This document shows positions 1-4,911 of a DNA stretch of 9,898 nucleotides, piece by piece (the first letter of the stretch is position 1; each line of letters starts with the position of its first letter). Under the pieces are notes generated by a model. It did no database searches. It saw nothing but the letters and a program-made list of their open reading frames with translations, and was not told where the DNA came from. Source of the DNA: Verrucomicrobiales bacterium (GTDB lineage: Bacteria > Verrucomicrobiota > Verrucomicrobiia > Verrucomicrobiales > DEV007); contig JALRFZ010000606.1 in NCBI GenBank assembly GCA_023253615.1, positions 1-9,898 on the forward strand, written 5' to 3'. The translations under genes and the position numbers were made by a program.

Positions 1-78
1 AATGTTCCGCTCAAGAAACGTGATCGCCTGAATTCGGCCCCGCAGGTAATCAATCAGGACATCCGTATCGACCAGCAT
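1..78 (-). CDS. vapC: VapC-like PIN-domain toxin, N-terminal part only
   Basis: The first 26 codons of a gene that continues beyond base 1 of the window. The start codon is the ATG at 78-76, and the protein begins MLVDTDVLIDYLRG. This is the first strand and helix of a PIN-domain ribonuclease: hydrophobic strand, then an acidic metal ligand at D4 (with D6 next to it), then the I-D-Y-L-R/K-G signature common in VapC toxins. VapC proteins are Mg-dependent RNases that cleave tRNA or rRNA and are silenced by their VapB partner. The antitoxin gene ends only 3 nt upstream, so the two are almost certainly co-transcribed and translationally coupled. The other acidic active-site residues lie outside the window, so I cannot say whether the gene is intact. 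Confidence 0.8.
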   Translation of the reverse strand, partial: MLVDTDVLIDYLRGRIQAITFLERNI

Positions 79-81
79 TTC

Positions 82-312
82 TCAAAATCGGTCAAACTCT
101 TCCCGAATAACCTCAAGATCGAGATCGTCCCGATCACCCCAGATTCCGCAACCAGCCCGGAAACGCCCCAAGCGATCCGGGGGTCCTAGGCGCAACAAAT
201 ATTGGTCAATGGCTTCGCGAATGACCTCGCTTTGCTTTCTTCCCGTGTTCGCCGCCACCTTTGCAACCCCTTGGGCCTCGAGTGAGGTAAGGTAAATCTG
301 GGTCCGCTTCAT
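82..312 (-). CDS. vapB: Ribbon-helix-helix antitoxin, VapB-like
   Basis: A 76-residue protein with the layout of a ribbon-helix-helix (CopG/Arc type) antitoxin. Residues 2-8 (KRTQIYL) form the DNA-binding beta strand, about 11-22 and 27-42 the two helices, with a QSEVIREAI stretch typical of the second helix. The C-terminal segment from residue 56 (GIWGDRDDLD...EEFDRF) resembles the toxin-binding tail of VapB proteins that pair with PIN toxins. The family binds DNA as a dimer, represses its own operon and neutralises the toxin. It starts at the ATG at 312, where no Shine-Dalgarno is visible. The pair is less GC-rich than the rest of the window, which suggests later acquisition. Family assignment is firm; the exact subfamily is less so. 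Confidence 0.85.
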   Translation of the reverse strand: MKRTQIYLTSLEAQGVAKVAANTGRKQSEVIREAIDQYLLRLGPPDRLGRFRAGCGIWGDRDDLDLEVIREEFDRF

Positions 313-326
313 ACATCATAATGTAT
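311..326. promoter_or_regulatory. Palindromic operator of the vapBC pair
   Basis: The inverted repeat ATACAT-N4-ATGTAT has two perfect 6-bp arms (311-316 and 321-326). It covers the proposed -10 element and reaches into the vapB start codon. Ribbon-helix-helix antitoxins bind short inverted repeats over their own promoters, so this is the natural candidate for autoregulation. The binding role is inferred from position and family. Confidence 0.5.
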
Positions 327-349
327 CTTTCGAGGATCCATCTCGTCAA
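320..349 (-). promoter_or_regulatory. Candidate sigma70-type promoter of vapBC
   Basis: On the minus strand TTGACG (349-344) is followed after 18 nt by TACATT (325-320), a good -35 and a moderate -10. The -35 box overlaps the stop codon of the upstream HAD gene. The expected start of transcription, about 313, is next to the vapB ATG at 312, so the mRNA would have almost no leader. This fits the absence of a ribosome binding site there. Confidence 0.45.
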
Positions 350-1080
350 GGCATAGATTCACCGTTGCAATCCTCCAGCCACCGCTCCACCTCCGCGATA
401 TCGGTCAGATCCTCGACCAGTCCGTCCGGACGCCCTTTCTCCAGTTCCTCCCGGCTCGCTGCTCCCGTGGCGACGGCGAGGACCCTCGCTCCGAACGCCC
501 GCGCACAGGCGATGTCGCGGAGGGTGTCGCCGATCACGACGATGTCCTCTGGTGCGAATTCCTCGCCGAAGAAGACCGCGGCCCGCCGGTGCGCGATGGG
601 GCCGAGCTCATTGCGATCGTGGTGATCGTCGCCGTAGGCACCTGCCTCCAGCGAAAAATGGTGGTCGATCCCGAAGTGGCGCAGCTTGATGCGGGCGCCC
701 TCGCGCAGATTGCCGGTGAGGACGGCGACCCGGTGCTCGCCACGAGCCGAGAGCCGGGCGAGCAAATCAGTCACCCCGGGCAGAACGCGGGCTTTTCCGA
801 TGACCGAGTGGGCCGCGAGGCCCTGCTCGAGCCTCACCGTGTAGGCGCTGAAGAAGCGATTGCGATGCTCCGGGTGATCGTCGAGCCCGAAGTGCTCGAA
901 AAGCCCCATCGCGACTCCGTGATCGGTGGCCCCACCCAGCTCGAGAGGAGGGAATTCCTCCTCGCGATGCTGCGGAAAGGCCTCGTGAAAGCCATCCCGC
1001 AAGGCCGTGAGCCCGGCACCTCCCGTATCCACGAGGGTGCCGTCGATGTCGAAGAGGAGGAGCTTGCGCGGACCTTTCAA
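346..1080 (-). CDS. HAD-superfamily hydrolase, phosphoglycolate phosphatase-like
   Basis: A 244-residue HAD phosphatase. Motif I is DIDGT at 11-15 (nucleophile D11, acid/base D13), motif II is the Thr of LTG (T122), motif III is probably K132, and motif IV is GDTLRD at 184-189 (D185, D189 for Mg). The region between motif I and motif II (about 17-95) is an alpha-helical cap of the kind found in Gph-like phosphatases. The family removes phosphate from small molecules such as 2-phosphoglycolate; the substrate cannot be read from the sequence. The first possible start is the TTG at 1080, 15 nt after the infC stop; the infC stop codon lies in this frame, so no longer form exists. The gene is probably last in the thrS-infC transcript. 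A translation-linked job is not implied by the fold. Confidence 0.88.
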   Translation of the reverse strand: MKGPRKLLLFDIDGTLVDTGGAGLTALRDGFHEAFPQHREEEFPPLELGGATDHGVAMGLFEHFGLDDHPEHRNRFFSAYTVRLEQGLAAHSVIGKARVLPGVTDLLARLSARGEHRVAVLTGNLREGARIKLRHFGIDHHFSLEAGAYGDDHHDRNELGPIAHRRAAVFFGEEFAPEDIVVIGDTLRDIACARAFGARVLAVATGAASREELEKGRPDGLVEDLTDIAEVERWLEDCNGESMP

Positions 1081-1095
1081 ACAGACTTCACGGGA

Positions 1096-1776
1096 TCACT
1101 TGTCGTCGTCTTCGGAGACGGAGGCGTCATCGCCGTCCGCATCCTCGTCGTCGTGATCGTAATCCTCGTCGTCGTCGTCGTCATCGTCGTAGGCATCCAT
1201 CGCGGCGTCGGCCTCGGTGAGATCGACGTGCTCGCCATCCTTGCGGAATTTGCGCCGCTGTTTTTCGGCGGGCAAGGGCGAGACCATCATGAGGATGTTC
1301 CGGTTGTTCAGCTTGGGCTCGAGATCGATGTGGGCCATGCCGGAGAGGTCGTGCTTCACCTTCTCCATCAGGTCGAACCCGAGTTCCTTGTGCGCCATCT
1401 GGCGTCCCTTGAACTGGAGCTGGATGCGGACCTTGAAGCCATGGGCGAGGAAATCCTCGGCGTGCATCATCTTGATCGCATAATCGTGCGGATCGATGTT
1501 GACGCGGAATTTGACCTCCTTCTCCCGCTTTTTCGGCTTGTCGGACTTCTTCTGCTTCGACTGCTCGTATTTGAACTTCCCGTAGTCGACGATGCGGCAC
1601 ACGGGCGGCTTCGCGTTGGGAGCGATCTCGACGAGATCCAGGCCGAGTTCCTTGGCCTTGTTCAGGGCCTTCCAGGTCGGCAGGACCACGTTGTGCTCTC
1701 CGTAGATCACTCGGATCTCCGGACAGCGGATCTTGTCGTTCACCCGCGTCCTTGGTGGACGGGGCCGGCGTTTCAT
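1096..1776 (-). CDS. infC: Translation initiation factor IF-3 with acidic C-terminal tail
   Basis: IF-3 binds the 30S subunit, keeps it apart from 50S and checks the start codon and initiator tRNA. The N-terminal domain (about 10-80) includes RVNDKIRCPEIRVI and the PPVCRIVDYGKFKYEQ motif. A lysine-rich linker (about 72-90) follows, then the C-terminal domain (about 90-170) with EVKFRVNIDPHDYAIK and the KGRQMAHKELG stretch. The usual family length is about 170-180 residues; this protein has 226. The extra part (from about 180) is very acidic, with about 26 Asp/Glu in the last 46 residues, including seven Asp in a row. The gene lies 135 nt downstream of thrS. The ATG at 1776 is given as start, but an in-frame ATC at 1791 behind a strong Shine-Dalgarno is a serious alternative and would add five residues. 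rpmI and rplT do not follow. Confidence 0.95.
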   Translation of the reverse strand: MKRRPRPPRTRVNDKIRCPEIRVIYGEHNVVLPTWKALNKAKELGLDLVEIAPNAKPPVCRIVDYGKFKYEQSKQKKSDKPKKREKEVKFRVNIDPHDYAIKMMHAEDFLAHGFKVRIQLQFKGRQMAHKELGFDLMEKVKHDLSGMAHIDLEPKLNNRNILMMVSPLPAEKQRRKFRKDGEHVDLTEADAAMDAYDDDDDDDEDYDHDDEDADGDDASVSEDDDK

Positions 1777-1788
1777 GGGTTGGCTAGC

Positions 1789-1805
1789 GATGGCAGTATA
1801 CCTCC
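1789..1805 (-). promoter_or_regulatory. Strong Shine-Dalgarno with in-frame ATC, possible true infC start
   Basis: On the minus strand GGAGG lies at 1805-1801 (GGAGGT with the next base), followed by a 9-nt spacer and ATC at 1791-1789. The ATC is in frame with infC, five codons before the ATG at 1776. From GGAGG to that ATG the gap is 24 nt, too far for normal use. Non-AUG starts (AUU, AUC) are well known for infC, where they allow IF-3 to repress its own synthesis. The counter-evidence is that the ATG is preceded by CCC, like many SD-less starts in this window. Confidence 0.55.
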
Positions 1806-1911
1806 GGCAGGTTTGGGGTTGGGCATTGCCCCCGGATCGGATCCGGAAGGCGAAAGGGAATCGGCACCGGGAGGCACCGGGATTCAGACAAAGGTGACTG
1901 GAGCACGCTCG
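1806..1911 (-). promoter_or_regulatory. thrS-infC intergenic leader with repeats and small hairpins
   Basis: This gap holds a perfect 10-bp tandem repeat (ggcaccggga on the plus strand, 1863-1872 and 1873-1882), a 6-bp hairpin with a 3-nt loop (CCGGAT/ATCCGG, 1832-1846) and a short GGGC/GCCC hairpin (1821-1831). No clear promoter or T-tract terminator is visible. The elements could shape an infC leader RNA or bind a regulator; this is inference from position only. Confidence 0.3.
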
Positions 1912-3798
1912 TCATAAGGAACGCGAACGAATCTCCGCGACGACCTTGTCGCGGAACTCGCCGACGGCGACAGCGCCTTCGTCGCCGCGCTCGCGGTGAC
2001 GGACGGAAACCTGATTCAATTCCTGTTCTTTTGCGCCGATGATCAACATATACGGAATCCGCTCCAACTGGGCAAGACGAATTTTCGCCCCCACCTTGTC
2101 GCTGGAATCGTCGATCGTCACCCGCACCCCCTCGGCACGGAGGGTGTCGACGACCTCGCGGGCGGCGGCGTCGAACTTTTCCGAGATCGGCAGCACCCGC
2201 ACCTGCTCGGGCGAGAGCCAGGTCGGGAACTTGCCGGCGAAGTGCTCGATGAGGACGCCGACAAAACGCTCCATCGAGCCGAAGGGCGCCCGGTGGATCA
2301 TCACGGGACGATGCGGCGCGTTGTCCGGTCCGATGTATTCGAGGCCGAAGCGTTCGGGGAGATTGTAATCGACCTGCACCGTGCCGAGCTGCCATTCGCG
2401 GCCGATCACGTCCTTCACGACGAAGTCGATCTTCGGTCCGTAGAAAGCGGCTTCGCCCGGCTCTTCGGTGAAGGCGGTGCCCAGGGTCGCGGCGGCCTCG
2501 CGCAAGGCGGCTTCGGCACGGTCCCACTTTTCGGGATCGCCGACATACTTGCTCGAATCGGGATCACGGAGCCCCACCCGGACCCGGTAATCATTCATCC
2601 CGAGCGTGCCGAGGACGATCTTCACCAGCTCGAGACAGCCGATGATTTCATCGCGTACCTGCTCTTCGGTGCAGAAAAGGTGGGCGTCGTCCTGCGTGAA
2701 ACCGCGGACGCGCGTCATGCCGCCGAGCTCGCCCGACTGCTCCCAGCGGTAGACCGTGCCGAACTCGGCGAGGCGCACCGGGAGGTCGCGGTAGCTGTGG
2801 TGATTGCTCTGGAAGATCTTGATGTGATGCGGGCAATTCATCGGCTTCAGGAGGAAGCCGTCGATCTCGCCGGACTCGAGACGGTTGGAGAGTTCGCCGC
2901 AGCCGCAACCTTCCTCGGCGAGTGCCTTGAGGCTTTCGCGCTCGACCACCGGAGGGAACTGCGACTCCGCGTAATACGGGAAGTGCCCCGAGGTGCGGTA
3001 AAGCCCCAGCTTGCCGATGTGGGGGGTGAAGACCTGGCTGTAACCCTGCCGCTCGAGATGCTCGCTGATGAATTTCTGAAGTTCCAGCCGCACCACCGAT
3101 CCCTTCGGTTTCCAAAGGATCAGCCCCTGCCCCACCGCCTCGTCGATGTGGAAGAGATCGAGCTCTTTCCCGATCTTGCGGTGATCGCGCTGCTTCGCCT
3201 CTTCGAGCCGCACGAGATGCTCCTCGAGCTCGGTCTTGTTTTTGAAAGCGGTGCCGTAGACGCGCTGGAGCTGCGGATTCGCCGCGTCGCCCCTGTAGAA
3301 GGCGCTCGCCACGCTCATCACCTTGAAGGCCTTGCAGTTCCCGGTGCGCGGGACGTGGGGTCCGGCGCAGAGATCCCAGAAGTCGCCGTTCTTGTAGAGC
3401 GAGATCGCCTCGCCCTCGGGGATGTCATTGAGCAGATCGACCTTGAAACGACTCGGCACCCCGCGATCGCCGAGAGCGGCGAGGCGGCCTTTTTGGGCGA
3501 GTTCGAAGGCTTCGGCGCGGGAGACCTCGACCTTTTCAAAGACCTGGTTCTCCTTCACGATCCGCGTCATCTCCTCCTCGATCTTCGGGAAATCATCGGG
3601 GGTGATGCGATGGGAAAGATCGACATCATAGTAGAAGCCGCTTTCCACCGGAGGGCCCGCCGCGAACTGGGCATCGGGCCAGAGTTTGGCGATCGCGGTC
3701 GCGAGGACGTGGGCGGTCGAGTGCCGCAGGCGCTCGAGGTCGGACATTTGCTCGCGCTCTTCGAGCGTTTTTCGCTGGGGCTCTGGGGAATCCGGCAT
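1912..3798 (-). CDS. thrS: Threonyl-tRNA synthetase lacking the TGS domain
   Basis: This enzyme charges tRNA-Thr with threonine and edits mischarged Ser-tRNA-Thr. The 628-residue protein contains the editing domain with H26-x3-H30 and C144-x3-H148, then the class II catalytic core. The predicted zinc ligands are C322 (in NCPHH), H373 and H502. Motif 2 lies around 342-375 (RLAEFGTVYRWE...GFTQDDAH) and motif 3 at 502-519 (HRAPFGSMERF). The anticodon-binding domain spans about 530-625. Two oddities: the N-terminal TGS domain (about 60 residues in E. coli ThrRS) is missing, and an extra segment of about 25 residues sits between FPP (281-283) and LLKPMNC (316-322), carrying C298-G-C300. The upstream gap of 107 nt cannot hold a TGS domain. 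The start is the ATG at 3798; M18 is a less likely alternative. No strong Shine-Dalgarno is present at either. Confidence 0.96.
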   Translation of the reverse strand: MPDSPEPQRKTLEEREQMSDLERLRHSTAHVLATAIAKLWPDAQFAAGPPVESGFYYDVDLSHRITPDDFPKIEEEMTRIVKENQVFEKVEVSRAEAFELAQKGRLAALGDRGVPSRFKVDLLNDIPEGEAISLYKNGDFWDLCAGPHVPRTGNCKAFKVMSVASAFYRGDAANPQLQRVYGTAFKNKTELEEHLVRLEEAKQRDHRKIGKELDLFHIDEAVGQGLILWKPKGSVVRLELQKFISEHLERQGYSQVFTPHIGKLGLYRTSGHFPYYAESQFPPVVERESLKALAEEGCGCGELSNRLESGEIDGFLLKPMNCPHHIKIFQSNHHSYRDLPVRLAEFGTVYRWEQSGELGGMTRVRGFTQDDAHLFCTEEQVRDEIIGCLELVKIVLGTLGMNDYRVRVGLRDPDSSKYVGDPEKWDRAEAALREAAATLGTAFTEEPGEAAFYGPKIDFVVKDVIGREWQLGTVQVDYNLPERFGLEYIGPDNAPHRPVMIHRAPFGSMERFVGVLIEHFAGKFPTWLSPEQVRVLPISEKFDAAAREVVDTLRAEGVRVTIDDSSDKVGAKIRLAQLERIPYMLIIGAKEQELNQVSVRHRERGDEGAVAVGEFRDKVVAEIRSRSL

Positions 3799-3905
3799 GG
3801 GACAGGGAAGTTTGGAGCCCGTAACCTATCCACTTTACGCGATTTACCAAGAGGAATCCTGATCGGGGGCGCCCGCGGCAAGGCGACCGTTTCGTCCCGG
3901 AAGCC

Positions 3906-4883
3906 TCACCCGGCCAGACAGCCCGGACAATCCTGCACCCAGTGGGCGCCACCCAGCTCGACCAGATCCGGACGCGAGATCGCATGCGAGGGACGTCCCT
4001 CGGCGGGCTCGCAACGCGGGGCGAAGGCGCACCCGTCCGCCGCGCGGGCGAGATTCGGCGGCAGGCCGGGGATGGTGTGGAGCACCGCTCCCTTCTTCTG
4101 CAGCGCGGGAATGGATCGCTGCAAAGCCCGGGTATAGGCGTGGCGCGGCGTTTCAAAAAGAGCCGCGACCGGGGCGCGCTCGACGAACCGGCCGGCATAC
4201 ATCACGTTGACATAATCGCAAACCTCGGAGACGACGGCGAGATCGTGGGTGATGAAAATGACCGCGGTGCCGAGCTCCTCCTGACGTGCCTTGATCAGAT
4301 CGAGGACCTGCCGCTGGATCGTGACATCGAGCGCCGTGGTCGGCTCGTCGGCGATGAGGATCTCGGGACGCGTGATCAGCGCCATCGCGATCATCACCCG
4401 CTGCCGCATCCCGCCGGAAAACTCGTGCGGGTAGGAGTGGATGCGGGAGGAAGGATCGGGGATGCCGACGGCGGCGAGCTCGTCGATGGCGCGGGCGAGC
4501 GCCTCCTTTTTCGAGATCCCTCCTTTCAGCAGGAGAGGTTCGACGAGCTGCGTCGAGATCCGCAGGTAGGGATTGAGCGAGGTCATCGGATCCTGGAAAA
4601 TGAATCCGATGCGGCTGCCGCGGATTTTCCTCAATTCCGGCTCCGCGAGTTGCAACAGATCGATCCCGCTGAAACGCGCCGTGCCCCCTTCGATGCGACC
4701 CGGCGGCATGGGAATGAGCCCGAGCAGGGAATAACAGGCGACCGATTTTCCCGAACCGGATTCCCCGACGATGCCCACGGTCTGCCCCGCCTCGACCTCA
4801 AAGGAAATGCCGTCCACCGCCCGGACGATCCCGTCGCGGGTGTGGAATGAGGTCTTCAGATCGCGGACTTCGAGCAAAGGCAT
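3906..4883 (-). CDS. Dpp/Opp-type ABC transporter ATP-binding protein (DppD/OppD-like)
   Basis: A 325-residue ATPase of the peptide/nickel uptake family, which powers import of oligopeptides and, in some bacteria, other small solutes including chito-oligosaccharides. It shows Walker A GESGSGKS (40-47), Q-loop Q97 in [12 protein letters not shown], signature SGGMRQR (156-162), Walker B ILIADE (175-180), D-loop and switch H213. The C-terminal oligopeptide-transport extension (about 235-325) has four cysteines (C285, C291, C319, C322) in the pattern associated with an iron-sulfur cluster in some OppD/DppD proteins. It begins at the ATG at 4883, 10 nt after the stop of the GH75-like gene, with no Shine-Dalgarno, so translational coupling is likely. 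No permease, partner ATPase or binding protein is next to it; thrS follows after 107 nt. The transported substrate is unknown. Confidence 0.93.
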   Translation of the reverse strand: MPLLEVRDLKTSFHTRDGIVRAVDGISFEVEAGQTVGIVGESGSGKSVACYSLLGLIPMPPGRIEGGTARFSGIDLLQLAEPELRKIRGSRIGFIFQDPMTSLNPYLRISTQLVEPLLLKGGISKKEALARAIDELAAVGIPDPSSRIHSYPHEFSGGMRQRVMIAMALITRPEILIADEPTTALDVTIQRQVLDLIKARQEELGTAVIFITHDLAVVSEVCDYVNVMYAGRFVERAPVAALFETPRHAYTRALQRSIPALQKKGAVLHTIPGLPPNLARAADGCAFAPRCEPAEGRPSHAISRPDLVELGGAHWVQDCPGCLAG

Positions 4884-4911
4884 GGGTCACGGGTCACGGG
4901 TCACGGGTCAC
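4884..4911. repeat. Tandem heptamer GGGTCAC, four copies
   Basis: Four perfect copies of GGGTCAC (4884-4890, 4891-4897, 4898-4904, 4905-4911), followed by a partial GGGT. The array spans the stop codon of the GH75-like gene (4896-4894) and ends directly at the ATG of the ABC gene. With three or more copies the upstream stop stays in place and only the gap to the ABC start changes, by 7 nt per copy. Confidence 0.95.

Noticed and set aside
589..1917. A plus-strand open frame of 442 codons opposite the HAD gene and infC
   Set aside because: It mirrors two well-supported genes; its Val/Ile-rich stretch is only the complement of the Asp-coding repeat in infC.
3799..3905. Possible promoter or terminator between the ABC gene and thrS
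   Set aside because: Only poor matches to -35/-10 boxes and a GC palindrome without a T tract were found, so neither is claimed.
1996..4137. A plus-strand open frame of 713 codons opposite thrS and part of the ABC gene
   Set aside because: It is antisense to a clearly recognised synthetase and its translation shows no family features; long antisense frames are common in GC-rich coding DNA.
3942..4850. A plus-strand frame of 302 codons opposite the ABC gene
   Set aside because: The opposite strand has all ABC ATPase motifs in order; this frame has none of its own.
4884..4911. Heptamer array considered as a CRISPR or an origin iteron set
   Set aside because: The units are only 7 bp, directly adjacent without spacers, and there are no DnaA-type boxes or cas genes nearby.
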